DNA of 64,000 bases from Cerioporus squamosus (GCA_022592435.1 JABYQS010000019.1:62001-126000), one strand, 5' to 3'; numbered from the stretch's first letter, positions 35,640 through 49,489 are shown. A program made the numbers and translations. The notes: generated from the letters alone by a model not told the origin.

Positions 35640-36877
35640 ATGCCATCCCCGCCCAAGCCCTGGGAGCGCGGCGGCGCGACTGCCGCGGCTGCCCCCGTAA
35701 CATCCTCAGCGACACCGACAACTCAGACGAACTCCACCTTCACCCCGGCTGCGTCCTCTTCTGCTCCTCCTTCTATCCCTACGCGTCCGGCGGCCTTCTC
35801 GACTGCAACCGCAACCTCTATTCCGACCACCTCTACTGCGCTTAACAGCTCTTTCAACTCTCCTTACTCATCATATTCTTCTCCTTATAATCGCTATGGC
35901 GGCTCTACATACTCGCCCTATGGGATGAACAGCATGTATGGAGGAGGGATGGGCTACGGCGGCGGCTACGGAGGCTACGGAGGCTATGGCATGAGTGGAA
36001 TGAGCGGGATGTACGGCGGTCTCCCTGGTATGGGGTACGGCATGCCCGGCCCAGGGGGGCCCTTCGACCCCAACAACCCCTCGCTCACGCAGACACTCGA
36101 GTCAACCACCCAACACACCTTCGCTCTCCTCCACTCCATCGTGCAAACCTTCAGCGGGGTCGCGCAGATGCTCGAGAGCACGTTCATGGCGACACACTCT
36201 TCCTTCTTCGCCATGGTCGGCGTCGTCGACCAGTTTGGCCAGCTCCGCAACGCGCTCGGGAGCGTCCTCGGCCTGTTCGGGCTCGTCCGCTGGATGCGCG
36301 ACCTCCTCACCGGACGACCGTCTCAGGGTGCGGGTGCGATGCGGGGCGAGTTCCGTGACTTCGTGAACGGCAGGCCTTTGCAGGGCCCGCAGCCCGCCCC
36401 GCCCAAGGCAAGCAAGAAACCACTCATAATCTTCCTTCTTGCGATTTTCGGCGTTCCGTATGCGATGCACAAGCTCGTCAAGATCCTCACGGAGAGACAG
36501 CAGCAGCAGATGGCTGCGGGCCAGATCCAAGGCCCCTTACCCCCGCTCGACCCCTCGCAGCTCACTTTTGCACGTGCGCTCTATCCATTCGAGGCCTCGT
36601 CGCCCGCGGAGCTGTCGTTGAAGGAGAACGAGATTGTTGCCATCATGGGCAAGCTGGACCCCGCTACCGGTGCGGAGGTCGATCCGCGGATCGAGGTGCG
36701 TGTGTTGCTTTCGTGCGTGCTCTGGGCAGTATTGATGTTGCGTCGCAGGTTGAGGGCAGTGAGTGGTGGAAGGGTCGGACACGGGAAGGACGGGAAGGCT
36801 GGTTCCCGAAGAAGTGGGTGCAGGTGCTTGAGAGGCGAAAACCTATCGAAAATGCGGAGACTAAGAAGGTGGATTGA
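35640..36877 (+). CDS. PEX13: Peroxin-13, peroxisomal import docking protein
   Basis: Peroxisomal membrane component of the docking complex for PEX5/PEX7 cargo receptors. Exon 1 (35640-36695) and exon 2 (36749-36877) give 394 residues. The N-terminus MPSPPKPWERGG is the classic PEX13 start. Residues of about 50-140 are a Ser/Thr- then Gly/Tyr-rich region (GYGGGYGGYGGYGMSGMSG). A helical segment follows (LTQTLESTTQHTFALLHSIV, VDQFGQLRNALGSVLGLFGL). A membrane segment lies at about 260-278 (PLIIFLLAIFGVPYAMHKLV). The C-terminal SH3 domain begins LTFARALYPFEASSPAELSL and ends EWWKGRT..GWFPKKWVQVL across the intron. The upstream in-frame ATG at 35553 is rejected because the PEX13 start motif begins at 35640. 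Confidence 0.93.
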
Positions 36878-39800
36878 GTGTCTCCGCTGCTGTGCGCCTG
36901 GATATCTCCTTGGTGGCTTGCATATGTCCCTCCGTTCGTTTACTTGCCTCCCTGCTTGCGCTTGCACTCATATGTTACGTGGTCTTGGGGATGGACTGCC
37001 ATTCTATTGTTGTGTACGATCGATGTTACAGGATGTGTCTACGCTATTGGTCGTATTGTGGGCGGGTATGAACGACGAAGTCGTTGCTTATGTGTAAGTG
37101 AATTCTCGGCGACTTGTCCGTGGCTGTCCGTGCCTCCCTACGTACTCACCCTGCTTCGAGAAAAGAGGGTGATTGTAGCAGACGAGTAGGGGTTCCGCGC
37201 AGCCAGACAGGAGCACCGATGACCACAGTCTCGACGCCGGGGTCAGTCCATGCTCCTGAGGACAGCCGGGGTGCGACGAGGGCAGGGTGGAGAGCGCGTA
37301 GTTGGTCGTCTCCGGAACGTCGCTCTCGTGCATGACGGCGGAGAGGATACCCAACATCTGGGCGAGCGAGCGTGGAGGCGTCGTAAAACGCATCACGCAT
37401 CGAGAAGGAGGAGGGTCTATGTCCGAGACCCCGCATGCAGGCGACATAACTGAACCCCAAAAAGCTCCGTGTGCATGTCCCGGGGGCTCTAGTGAGACCC
37501 ACTGCACGGACGAGCCCGTCCTCCGCAAACTGGAGGTGCCATGGCCGATGCGCGGGGCTACGGGCCCAGGGGGTAGGAGGAGGCAATTGTCCAGTTGACC
37601 AGCATGGCGAGGGGGACAATGCTCCGGGAATGCTGGACGATCGGTACGACGACGTGCGCGAGCCTCAACACAAACAAGAGGCTTGAATCAGTCGAATAGG
37701 GTCCGGGGATATGGAGGGCAATGGCACTGGCAGGGAACGATGACGGTTGTCGCGAGGAAAACAAGACCGCCTGCGTCAAGCAGGGGCGCCGAACTCCGAC
37801 TCGCCATCGCGTGACAGGAGGCCCTAGGCTGAGAATTCGGGAACCTCAGCAACTTGAACTCGGACGCCGATGCTCTCGAAAACCAACCCAACTCGCTGTC
37901 GCTCGACCCTTCCACATATTGCCTCAACCAGACCACATCCCGGCCTTCAAGCTAGCGGAAAGCTTCTGGACAGCGCAGCTGCTCGCGCTCTTGGAGATAG
38001 GCGCCCCATTACCGGACGGCAGCTACGTCCTGGTGCGTCTTGCAGACTGTATACAGGTCTTGAAAGATTGGGGTGTGCTCACCTATACTCAAGGTGATCA
38101 CCTCAACGTCCTTTCGCCATTCTCGCCACCTCCTGAGAGCATGGTTACCGACCATGCCATCCCGCACTATCCTCCAAACCACCGCCATTGGCGTCCCCGT
38201 ACCCCCTGAAAGCTTGTGGCCACGCAGTCAGGCCCATATTCGGGCCATCCGGATGCCTGAAGCACGAACTTTCGGGGCGAAGGGAAGAGCAAAGACATGG
38301 ACGAGGAGGACGAGGACAGCAAGGCGAAACGCCCGAAGCGCCTTCCGGGTAAGTGGTTTAGCCGTGTTCCCATTTTGGCAGGACAGGCGATAAGCCAGGT
38401 CGCGTTGACGGTTGACCTGGAGGAAGCCGTCTCATTGAAGTGCAGTCCTGGGTGTCTTTTTCAGCAGAAATACTCGAAGGCGATGAATGAATGTGGTCGT
38501 GCTTGCCTGGCGAAGACCCATATCACGGCGGTATCTGCGTCCAGTCAAAGCAGGGTGCCGCTTCAGCTGTGACGGCTATTGGCAGATCCTGGTGGGGATC
38601 GGAGCGTTCGGGCTGGGCTGGGCTTTGCCTGTGCAGTACAATGCACGTATAGGATTCGCTCCCTTGGTGCTCTCCGCAGACGCCCGCGGCCGCCGCGGGG
38701 AAGTCGATTCGAGAGGACCATGATGCCAGAGGGTCATGATGGAAGGCCATGGTTCAGCACAAGGGTGCAATCAAATGACGGCTCTCACCCGCGTTTCTGC
38801 ATGTGGTTCTGGATCGCGCATTCGGAACGTTACACGGACGTAGACGGCGTTCGTTCGTGCATTCGTTCCTACAGGATATTGTGATTCGCGATATCCGTGC
38901 TGATACGGCGGGGGAGGTCGTTATAAGCTCGCTGAGGACACGCGGCGATAACATACCTACGTGTGGCCGTCAATTGCGCGAGCGAGAAGTTCATCTTTGC
39001 ATCGACTGCAACGCGTAGTAAGAACCGAGACACTGGTATGTGAGACGTGCCTATGCTGTGGTTTCCGTGTCTCGTCGTGCAATGCACGTCGTGTTCCCTG
39101 TCCCTTGCGAACTAGCGAAGATGCCGCATCGACCGGTCATTCTGGTGTGCTCGCGCAGGGCGCTTCATGTCCTCTGGAACATGGTGCTCAGTAGCCTTCG
39201 ATGAAGAAACTCATGGTAGCACTGCTCACCTCGTTGAGTCGCTTGCACTGCTAGACGCGTTGAACAGCGTTTCATGTGTGGTCGGAGAGGGGATTGGCAA
39301 CGCGGTCGATCACTGTGGTCCGGGTCGGGGGAGGCGACGTCGCTTGAGACGAGACCACGAACGAAAGGCGCATGTCCCCAAACCTGTTGGCGCGAATGGC
39401 AAGGTGAATAAGATGACCTCGGTCACGATCAAACAACTCACCGAACATGAACATTCGCGAGGAGTGGAACTTGGGGGCGTGAAGCCAGAACGAGTTCGGC
39501 CTGTTCGGATGTTGTGGTCACGGTCTATTCGGTTTCGGAGGGTTTCGAAGAGCTCGTTTGCAGATGTAACTGACCTCTTGTGCCCCCTAGCGCGACTCCT
39601 AGGACGGTGTGGCTTTCGCGATCGTCGTTTCAAGCCACAGTCTCGCCAAAGCGAACTACTCCGCTTCAGCCTCCGATCTAGTCGCAAACCACAGCAAGCA
39701 ACGAACTCACCCTAAAGTAAGTGCCTCCAGCACAGTAGGATGCCCGGTTCAGCTATGGTCAACAAGTTCAAGAGCAAGGCGCACTGGCGTATTAGCGCCT

Positions 39801-42275
39801 TCGACAGTCGCCGCACCAGGCCGCACCTATGTGATAGGCGCTGACTAGTCAGGTTTGCTCTGTCACGCCACCGCGCCGGTCACGTTCCCACACTGGGCAC
39901 AATTGTCTTTTGTTCCTTCCCGTCTCACGTGCACCACAGAATATGAGTGCCAGGCCTGCGGTGTAGTCCACAGTGGTCTACAAGGAGGGTACGCGTGTTG
40001 GGTGGACGAAATCCGGGCCTTGGCTAGCTCAATCGCTGAATATGCGAACAGGCAATGGTTGGCTGCTGTCACGGCGGCGTTCAGAGCGCTCGGCGTTCAG
40101 TAGACCTGGCACTGCTTCCCGCGGATCGTAGAACAAGGTTACACGCGATGAAGGCTAGTACCTTGGGGACTCTGGCTATGCCTTCTCCGCAGTAAGAGTT
40201 CGTAATCTCCTCGTCATGCTACGGACATGTGGCGTACGAGGACAGCGACAGAAGGTCTAACGACGTCGAGTGCTGATCGGCGGCTGGGGGATGCCAGCTC
40301 CAGCTGCGTACTGACCCTGGGTCATTTTGCTATCGAACGTGCTCTGAGGCTCTCTCCGTATGTTGTGCTGTGAAGGCTCGTTGCGCGCTCGTGTCTGCGA
40401 TGGGGTTCTGATGCCCGAGAGACGATCTGCGCAAGTGACTCAGTACTTCCTCCGCGCCGCAGGTGGCTTGTGCTTACGGTTCTTGTGTGGCTCATGCATA
40501 TTACGACGTCCGCGTGGTGACTGGGTGATCCGCTGAGAGGTTCTCTGGGTTCTGTGTGCGTGGCCAGTGCTGCACTGATATCTTCGACTGAGTATCTCTT
40601 GCTCGAGATATCGAGCGTGAATAGAACTGCGCGAACTTGGCTCAGCGCTCGATCCGGAGGCTGCAACTGCATCTGACTTACCGGGTAGACTCTGTCGCGA
40701 TGTCCTATGGCTTGTGTTCTGGTTTTGCTCTGAGTGACGCTGTCATGTGTCGTGGACCGCGTCTGTTCTGATCTGGAGCGTTGATAAACGGACGTTCTGT
40801 GTGTCAGCTACAGTTGACATACCTTCGAGAAATGCGTGTTGACCTCGCAAGGTACTCGCAACTCGGTCTTCTCGCTGTTTGCTTCTGGTTCTATGTGTAC
40901 GATAGCGAGTTTGCTTCTTCTGCACGGGGTGACGGTTGCCTGGGGAGAAAAGGCATGGAGTACCTTTGCCCGACACCTGCATCGTCCTCCGGACACCTGG
41001 TGATTATGCGCAGCGCAATGGGAACGTCATCTTGTCCTTTTGGCCCGTATTCGGTGTTGCACCATAGGCTTGTGAGCGACGGTTGGGTAGATGCAGGAGC
41101 GGTACACGTACCTGCTGATACCCTGCAATCCGACTTCGTGCCTCGTGTGACTGACTCGTTGATTGTGGCTGGGTAGCTTCTGCTCGCCACCCAGTCGTCT
41201 TGATGTGAAGGAGGCCAATATGCTCGTCAAAGCTCGAGTCGATGACACAAGCAGGAAGCGACGAGGGAGGAAGTGGCGAAGACGGCAAGGGAGTGGCGCG
41301 CGTCACCGGGTAGTGTAGGTGAGTTTCTTCTTCGCCCATGCCGCGCGTTCGTGATACTCAGCATGAATGGTTGTAGGAGACGTCGTAGCACGATGTACTC
41401 ACCACAAATTAGATGGAAGAGCGGCCCTTTCCTCCCAGATCAAGCACGACGTCGTGGCTGCCGCCCAACCAGGCTTGGGATCCACCCCGCCGCCTTTTCC
41501 CCATAGCCCTACAACCTCTCCCGCCCGTCGCACACACCTGCGTGTGTGAGTTCGCTGCGGGAGCGCACGTATAGTCTTCACGCTATCCGAAACGACCTGA
41601 ATTCGGAGCTGCGGGACAATTGTGGTTTGAACTTCGAGGTGCCGGATGTGTGGCAGGGAGCGTCATGCCGGCGGACGACGTGTAGTCAGCTTGTCTGGAT
41701 GAGGCGTGTCGTGCGAGAAGGTGCGTTCATGCGACCATCGGCTGCGGGGAGGGGGTCGTTGGCTGTGGAAGTAGGCGACAAGGATACCTGGGCCACTGAC
41801 TATGATGTCTTGGCAGTCAAAGCGTCCATCGTGTTGCATCTCCATTGGACAAAGCAGGTGCATAGTCGGTCCGCAGCTGCCTTTCATCGGACGGAGAGCA
41901 TTGTGGAAGCAGACGTACCGAAGGGACCGGGCCTGACCCGGCGGAGAAAGCACCGATGTTGGTTTGGCCCTGGGCCTTGGCCCTTCGCAATGGTCTCAAT
42001 TGGAAGCGTCCTGCGCATGCTCTCGGGTGAGTCTTCTTCCTTTTCGATGCGATCCAAAGCAAGTGTTGGCTGAGCTGAAGTGCATGGAGAAGGCGAGCGT
42101 TCGGTTGTCGCGAAACCAAGCGCCGTAACTTGGACGCGTTGACCCGTCCGTCACAATCCCGCGCGTGGACGCGTGTACATGTGTTTGTACTCTGGCTGAA
42201 CAAAACGAACCTCCCCCTGCCTCTGTTCTCTTCCTCAACAACCACCAGCCACCAATCCACACGACTCTACTCATC
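36878..42275. other. Gene-poor stretch of 5.4 kb
   Basis: I see no gene I can name. Plus 37950-38209 contains a coherent stretch (FKLAESFWTAQLLALLEIG, then DCIQVLKDWGVLTYTQGDHL) that could be an exon. Minus 37779-37100 contains hydrophobic protein-like stretches (SSLLFVLRLAHVVVPIVQ). Neither forms a full gene. Plus 40781-41176 is another isolated ORF. No transposon signature was seen. Confidence 0.35.
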
Positions 42276-43828
42276 ATGTCCGGACACCCGCTCAGTCTTC
42301 ACAACATCTTCGGCCTCCCTGGGGACTGCACGGAAGACTGCAACGCCGACATCGTCGCCCTTTGTGAGGGGTACACGAGCTTCCCGGAGGAACCGGTCCC
42401 TCCACCATACCCTATGCCTGCCGTTCCTCTTGTGAGTGCTTGCCCTGCTTCCGTTCATCTCATCGATGACTGACGTACTGCTAAGCTTGAGGATACAGGC
42501 TTCGATCAGAATAGGATCGATGCCCTGTTCAAACTTGAGCTGAACCCAGTATGTCATTCGGCGTGTTATATGCGTTGCATCATGGTCTGACTTCGCCTTC
42601 AAAAGGACAGTCCGTTGTACGGCTGTGGGGAGACTACGAACGTCGCGCTGCCTTCTGGAGCTTCCGATCCCGATCGTATTCCGTTGGACACGCTCTTGGA
42701 TGCCATGGCCCTTCCTCCCCGTCCCGCTGCCCTTCCTCCCCGTCCCGCTGCCCCTCCTCCACGTACCGCTGCCCCCCGTCCCGCTACCCCTCCTCCCCGT
42801 CCCGCTGCCTCTCCTCCCCGTCCCATTGCCCCACCTCCTCGTCCCGCCCTTACTCCCATGCAAATCGGGACTGCCCTCGCTGGGTTCAATGCGTCCGACC
42901 CCATGGCGATTGTGAGGCTCAGCAAGAGGAAGGCGGTTGTCCTAGGCGAAGGTGTAGACGAAAGGTCTTCACGTTATGCGCAGCCGTCGCCGACAATGTC
43001 AAGCCTCAGGGCACAGGCCGCCGCCGGCCCATCACGAGTACCGCTCAGCCACCAGCCAACTCCACAGGAGTTGGCAGCAGTCGAGCAGCCTCAGGAAGAT
43101 CTCGAAGGCGAAGTCGCAGCAGACCTGGCGGATGAGAGGCCGCGGCCTGCCAAGCGGGCCCGGAAGCCTCGGAAGGGCTGTGCTACCGACGAGAAGATAC
43201 AGAAGGCGGTATACATCGCTCCCGGACGCTCCGTCACCATGCAGTGTCCCTGCTGCCCCCATGTCTTCTCTCTGGACGACATTCAGCAAGCGTGGGAGCA
43301 CTGGGACACTAAGCATGCCGCTTCGACTGATGGAGAGGAGGCGAAGTGTCTGGCGGTCGGGACTAGCATCGGTGCAGGTACAAGCTCGCCGGAGGAGGGA
43401 GCAGACCCGGCAAGGCGCGAAAATCACGGCAAGGAGAAGGAGAAGAAGCGGAAGCAGAAGGCCTACGGACAGTGCCCTGCCCTGAGTGCAAGTTCAACAA
43501 GCGAACGTCCACAGAGCACCAGCGCCATTTCAGGGACGCGCACCTCGGATCTTGTTCCTCTGCCGCAAGTGCAACGTCGGGCACGATAGATGGGACTTAT
43601 TGAGAAAACATCAGAACTCTGCGACTGCATGTGTAAGCTCGATGCTTCGTTCCTCCTGCTCGATCTGCGGCGCTGACGAGCTGTTGTTCGCAGGCAACGA
43701 ATAAGCTTGCCAAGCTGCGGAAGAATGAAGAGGACAGCAACGCTGGACGTCTGAACCGCGACATCAAGGACGTGGAGTACGTCATCAGCTCGAAGGAGCT
43801 GGAGAAATATAGGAAGCGCGGTTCCTAG
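42276..43828 (+). CDS. C2H2-like zinc-finger family protein C (one frame break)
   Basis: Member of the local family with its own N-terminal module (MSGHPLSLHNIFGLPGDCTE). Exons: 42276-42431, 42486-42548, 42606-about 43345, then about 43378-43632 and 43694-43828. The linker has a Pro/Arg repeat (LPPRPAALPPRPAAPPPR) and a basic patch (PAKRARKPRKG). Knuckles are MQCPCCPHVFSLDDIQQAWE with HWDTKH, PCPECKFNKRTSTEHQRHFR with DAH, and LCRKCNVGHDRWDLLRKHQN with a closing C. The tail is charged (SSKELEKYRKRGS). Knuckles 1 and 2 come into frame only if a 32-nt GT..AG intron (43346-43377) is removed. Between knuckles 2 and 3 (about 43545) one base is missing, as if GG should be GGG. The gene is otherwise coherent. 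A shortened copy lies at 58918-59660. Confidence 0.65.
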
Positions 43829-44570
43829 TGTTGCTTCTCTCTTGGGGGTCTCCTCGTTGCATGCGACGTGTCATTCACCGGACTTCGTCGATTCATCGCT
43901 CGCCGAACATGTATCTCTTTGTATCCGGAACCCTTTTTCTAGCTTATCCCATCCTGCTGGTTACTTATGTTAGTACACAGACATCACTCAATCGTACTTC
44001 TAGCTCTCTATACTTACTTGATATACCCTTGTTCCCTGTACCATCAGCTGTTATCTGTCGAACGTTCACACCATTCTGTTCCTAGTCGCAATGTGTCACT
44101 TGTACCGGTCTATGCATCATCGGCCTACTTAATGTAATGTTGATGTACAAGTATCTCTGAACTAGTCTGCTTACAGAGATCTCGAGAGCATTCTGTCAAC
44201 GTTGAATGTTCCAAGTCGGACCATTACTGGAACGTCCTGTCCAGACCCGAGGCGAAGCGGTCAGCGAGGGGTCACGAACGCAGACAGTCGGGACGGCGGG
44301 TCAAATGATCGGACTCGCTCTCTCCAATCATTGGTTCATAATGCAGAAGTTGAAGGGGTAGTCCAGCGGCAACTAGCACGGGGTACAGAGTAAGACGTGT
44401 TGTTGACAGGTAACCATGACATCCGAGTATTGATACAAGAATACATACAACATTGTGGAGGGTATTACTAACATCGCGATACAGAGCTCAACACAGAGAG
44501 GAGGTCGAAACGTCGGGCGGCGAATTGGGCACAGCAAGCACCTGTACCCGCTGGCTGGCACCTCAACGTC

Positions 44571-46146
44571 CTACTCGGACCCATGGTCGTCATCGTTTGT
44601 CATTGAGTCATCGTGCCCTTCGTCGTCAGAGTCGTCCTGGTTCTCATCCGGGTGGGCTTGGATCGTCCGCGGCCGCTGCAAGCACAGGTAGGGAGCGTCA
44701 GTTTTCCTAGAAGACTAACACAGGGGAAAGAGCTCGCTCACCTGCTCGCATATCAACCCGTGATCCTTCGCCTTCTCGACGCGAGTAAAAGGCGCATGCC
44801 CACACTCCCATGGACAGTTGTACAACGTTCCTAGGTGTTCGCCTTCGAGATGTCGAGTGATCTGCGACGAGTTGTTCGTGAAGGTCTTGCTGCACCATGG
44901 ACACCGGATCATATTGGTTCCCGGTATCAAGGCAGACACAGGGCACGCAGCGGGCGACGATAGCGACGAACCGAGACTTGCAGAAGGGCCAGCGGTTGCG
45001 GCAATCTCGTCCGCCACGATGCCGCGGAGTCCTGCTGAGGATGAGGACGAAGGTCCTGGCGCGGACGGGCCTGCTTCTTGGGGTGCACCCGAGGACTTCG
45101 ATGACGGGAGATTGAGGTGTTTCTGGTAGTGCTTCCGCCCGTCGCTCCTCTTCTTGACGATGAACTCCTCATTAGATCCGGGAACCCCGCATGGGACATT
45201 GGGCTTGTCCACTATCCAGGACTCTATCTCCTTCTCTGTTGGCTGCCTCGTCATCCATGCAAGGGAGGGTGCGGAGGGCTGGGAGCCTAGCGAGAAAGGA
45301 GTTGTCAGCAATGAAGACGAGGACAAGGACGATGATGATGACGACAAGAACGACAACGATGAGGACGAGCACCGGGATGATGGTGAGGAGGATACAGGGA
45401 ATGAGGACCATGTTGCGACTGCTACTCGCCCCGAGACTAGGGTGTGCTTCTTCTCGAGCTGCGACGAATCCGCAGACGTCTCGTCATGCGATCTCTTCGT
45501 TCCAGACTGGCCGTAGCCCTCCTCATAGAGCTGTGCTCTTATGGCGAGCGCGACGCCGTCTGTACCAGAGCGTCGAGGGCGATTGGGGTTCCAAACCACC
45601 TCTGCATTCCCTCACCGCAAAGCGGGAGCGATAGCAGGCGATGGTCGGGCTGAGTACATGCCTCCAGCAGAGAAGAGATCTCTGAGGGACCACTAACGAC
45701 GGGCGTCGCTGACCGTGTTGGTGATCCCTTTCCAGAAGAAGCAGATGACGGCGGGGGACTCAGCTCCGATGCAACTGGGCCCTAGCAATATCGCTTCCAC
45801 TCGTACCGTACCTTCTGCAAGTTCTCGGGGTGTTTCTTCCGACAAAAGTCGAGGGTTAATTGTCTGTGAGCAATAGTTGGGATGAGTTGAGCCGCTATCG
45901 CGGGAGGGTGATACCACTGACCGTGAACCGGGGTTCCACCCGGTGCCCCACCACTCCTGTCCGCCCGGGGCCGTTACGGCCCTCCAACACAAAAGGGTCG
46001 TATCCGTATTCGCGCAGTCGCTCTGTTATCGTCAGTAGATACGAATGCGGCACTTCAGCCGCGAGAGCAAGGAGCCGTTCCAGGTCCTGGAGGGTGAACA
46101 AGGTAGCTCCGAATAGGAGCTGTTCGAATTCCCTCGTGTGTTCCAT
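44571..46146 (-). CDS. C2H2-like zinc-finger family protein E
   Basis: Family member with the N-terminal module MEHTREFEQLLFGATLFTLQ. Exon 1 is 46146-45922 and exon 2 is 45863-45812 (TINPRLLSEETPRELAE), in phase. One or two further exons lie between 45774 and 45600 but could not be fixed. The large exon, about 45599-44742, carries an acidic/Ser-rich region, a block EKEIESWIVDKPNVPCGVPG, and the knuckles MIRCPWCSKTFTNNSSQITR with HLEGEH, then NCPWECGHAPFTRVEKAKDH with a closing C. The last exon, 44675-44571, is an acidic tail (AHPDENQDDSDDEGHDDSMT). The unspliced exon 1 ORF would stop after 83 codons; splicing from a GTCAGT donor continues it. A near-identical exon 1 copy lies at 57659. Confidence 0.65.
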
Positions 46147-46249
46147 AGAATTGTAGAAGAAGAGAAAGTCAGGGAGGAACAGTCAATAGAGGAGGAGGGA
46201 GGAGATGTCGTAGCGGGAGGTCGTAGCAGGTGAAAGAGATCGTTGTGGC

Positions 46250-49200
46250 TAGGCGCGCATGTTCATGGTCTCTACGCGAGTCGACCCGCGCGATCGATGT
46301 CACAACTCCGCCGCTCCTGCCCGTGGGTGACTGCAAACGATGAGTCTTCCCGACACCCTGTGGGGTCGTCGAGTAGGAATTTCCAGCCTCGGTCACGCAC
46401 CTTCCTCCGCAACGGTGCAACCACTGGACGGGCCTGCAGTGGTTCTGCTCGAAGTGCACATATATAGCGAGTGAGCTGCATGGTTCGTCCGTGCATTTTG
46501 TGCGAAATCGAGCTGATATGTGCCGCGCACAGAAAGAGACCATACAAGGATGCATTGCAAGCTGCATTGGGGGCCACAAGTAATAGACAAGCTTTGACTT
46601 GAACCGATCTCCTAGGCGCGATCAGCCTCGAGCTCAACGCAAAAGGGCGGAGACAACTGACAGTCCAGATGACTTCTGCATATCCTTTGAGGCTTACCTG
46701 CTATACAACACGCGTGAGTGTTCATCTGAACATGTTTGGTGGCTCATGCTTACGTGCCCCGATCATGTTGCCTAGGATGCGCATGGGGACGAATGCCCCA
46801 GGACCCATCTCCTCGCGTGCGGACTGTTACAACGGACCGGACTTGAACCCAATGTGCCTTCAGCTATTGCCGCGAAGAGAGACAAGACACTGGAACTTAC
46901 TGAGTTCTCTCAGTCAGTCGCGCGGAGTCGCGCGAAGAGTACCTCACGGGCATCTCGAGCCATTACCCTCGTATCCGCTGCCGTTGCGATACGAGACTCT
47001 AACAGCCAGACTTGTGAGTGAATATCCACGACATGTGTACGAAGCACTTACCCGTGGTGCGTAGCTTAGATGCATCTATCATGTCCAAGTCGGAGTTTTG
47101 GGCAAATATTGGAGCGTGCTACAGAGTCCGCGGTTGGAAACACTCACGACGTGCTAAAAAATTTGATCACAACTCGACTCTATGTAAGTGTGTTCTAGAC
47201 ACATCGAAGGCCAAAAAAACTCACATCATACTGGTACAGTAGTTTCGTGAGCAGACAGCGTATGCATGGCAATCCTTCCCCATCTCGGAGTGTGAGTTGT
47301 CTGCTGAGGCAGCCTCAATCCGACTACGAGTTGGCGGATAACTTGGGCCTTGACGCGGCCTGCCACGGCACTAATGCATCTCGCATTGCTGCAGGTGCGT
47401 CCTATCAACTCTATTGTGATCTTAGCGTCCTTCTCAGTGATGTGCAATCGCGACATCGTCAGCACCGGCGCTGCGGGAGTCTTCTCCCAGGAAACGTAAC
47501 TCTCAAAAGGGCGCAACAAACCGTCCTGAATGACCGTGACCGCGTGCGCACTGAGCGGAGACCCCCGGCAGCAAAGAGAGCTACTCAGCGGCCGGCTGTC
47601 AGCGGTGAGCACCCCGTCTACCCAGAGCCTTGAGAAGTATGATATACTGACGGTGCTTTCTGTAGCGTGAATGATATCCGAAAGCACACCTACACCAGAC
47701 TGCGAGTCGCCGGTAGAAGCAACCAGTCGACCGTGACGGACGTCGGGGAGGTTTCAGATCGCTGACTCGATCTACAGGAGGTGAGATAGTCGTGATACCA
47801 TGGCGCGAAGTGTCGTCCGTCCTAACCACACGCAGCGCGGAATATGCTGGACGTATGTGGCGGCGGTACCTTGCATGAGTCAGGGGAGACTCAGACAGCT
47901 GAGGAAGAGGAGGAGGAGAGGAGGACGCTCCGGGAGGCGCCCGTCAAACTCTGACTTGTCTCCCATCTCGAGTCTCGACGATTCTCCGGCCTACTCCCTC
48001 ATAGCTATAATCCTGTTCTTCTGGCCACTGTACATGCATCATGCTTGCCTTTGCAACTGCACCCATTCCCTCAAGGCCGTGGAGGATCGCAAGGCGGTCT
48101 ATGACGTGGCCGAGAGCTCAGCAGGACAGGTCACAAGAAGAACGCGGTGGGAGGCCTCCGTCACCTTCTGGCACAATAGGTCTCGCAGGCGGCGAGGTAC
48201 GGTACGTATACATTCAAGCTATGTAGCTATGTCTCCCTGGTCGTGAGTCGTCCTTCTTCGAACCTCGCCGCCTATGCGGTACCCATCCCCTGCCTCCTTC
48301 CCCCTGTCCCTCTTCTCCTCTGCATCACGAAGATTGTCGTCGACATCGGTGTCGTCCTTCGCTTCATGTTTGCATGCATCTATCCCTTCATGAGCAGCTT
48401 CCGTGGGTACGGTACTAGGAGCCGGATGCGCTTCTAGTGGGCGAGGCGAGAGTTGCGAGACAGCTTTGGATCCGCGATTACACACCCTCGTTAATACATC
48501 TGCGCTCGTGGCTTTCATGTGCGTGCTGCGCGCCCGCGTGCTCTCAACTTTGTCGGTTGCAATGGTGTGTCCTACACCTTCAAGATCCCTGATGAGCCGC
48601 TTGCTGGAGCGGATTTTCAAGGACATATCGACTTCTGACCGCTAAACGATGTTTTCCAAACATTCTTACGTCCTATTCCTACACAGGTCTATTAGTACGT
48701 GAGGAGAAACATTATGAAATAGATCAGGGCTCACCTAGATATAGCATCGGCATGCATATCGGACGCGGCCGGCTGCTGTCTAGAAGACCTGCCAACATGG
48801 GTTTCCACGCCCTAGAAGAGACGAACAGATGTCGTACGTGTCGGTGCCGTGCGCCCTCCTCAATTGGTCGTACGCGAGCAAGCAAGCAATAGGTGTGTAG
48901 AGTGCCTTGATGGCCGTGACGCTGCCCTAGCGTAGGTAGCTGCATGATGCTGCGAGTGCGACGCGACCAAGGGGGGAACATGTAGGTGTTTCCTCCAATA
49001 TGACTAGAAAATGTCTCACTATTGGCACGTAGGAAAGGCTGATATGACATGTACTCACGGAAAGTAGAGACGTGGACATGCTTATCCTCCCATAGACAAT
49101 CCCTACAGCTCCGAGCGCGAGACCGTCCCTTGGTTCACTTGCAGTAGCGCCTCCGACGCCCATTCGGCCTGCAACTCGTTCAAGTCTTCGACAAGGTCCT

Positions 49201-49489
49201 AGGGAATTGCTGTGTGTCCGTTTCATCTGCGGACGAACGTTGGAATCTGTATGCTGGTCGTGGATCAGTACTACGTGAGAGATATGTTGACCGCTCGTGT
49301 GGCCGTGTCGGAAAGGAGCGTCAAGGACTCACTGGCTCAAGGTGCTAGGAGTACGCGACTGGGACTTTGAGAGGTTGCAGAGAAATATGCCTGGTGTGTG
49401 CGCGATTGTTACATAAAAGAATCCACGTTACTGATCCCCTCATCAGCCTCTCAGTCAAAGCGTAATTGCAGGCCAAGCTTATATCCATC
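46250..49489. other. Gene-poor stretch of 3.2 kb
   Basis: No protein family, RNA gene or terminal repeat was recognised. ORFs are short and shadow each other on both strands. Confidence 0.4.

Noticed and set aside
35553..37097. 514-codon ORF as a single PEX13 protein
   Set aside because: It reads through the intron at 36696-36748. Splicing restores the SH3 end, and the true start is 35640.
42267..42925. Gly/Arg-rich minus-strand ORFs opposite gene C
   Set aside because: They are mirror images of the Pro/Arg repeat of gene C; the plus strand has exon borders and knuckles.
45895..46146. 83-codon ORF as a complete small protein
   Set aside because: A GTCAGT donor and CACAG acceptor continue the frame into a plausible exon 2. 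The unspliced stop is probably inside the intron, although a small protein cannot be fully excluded.
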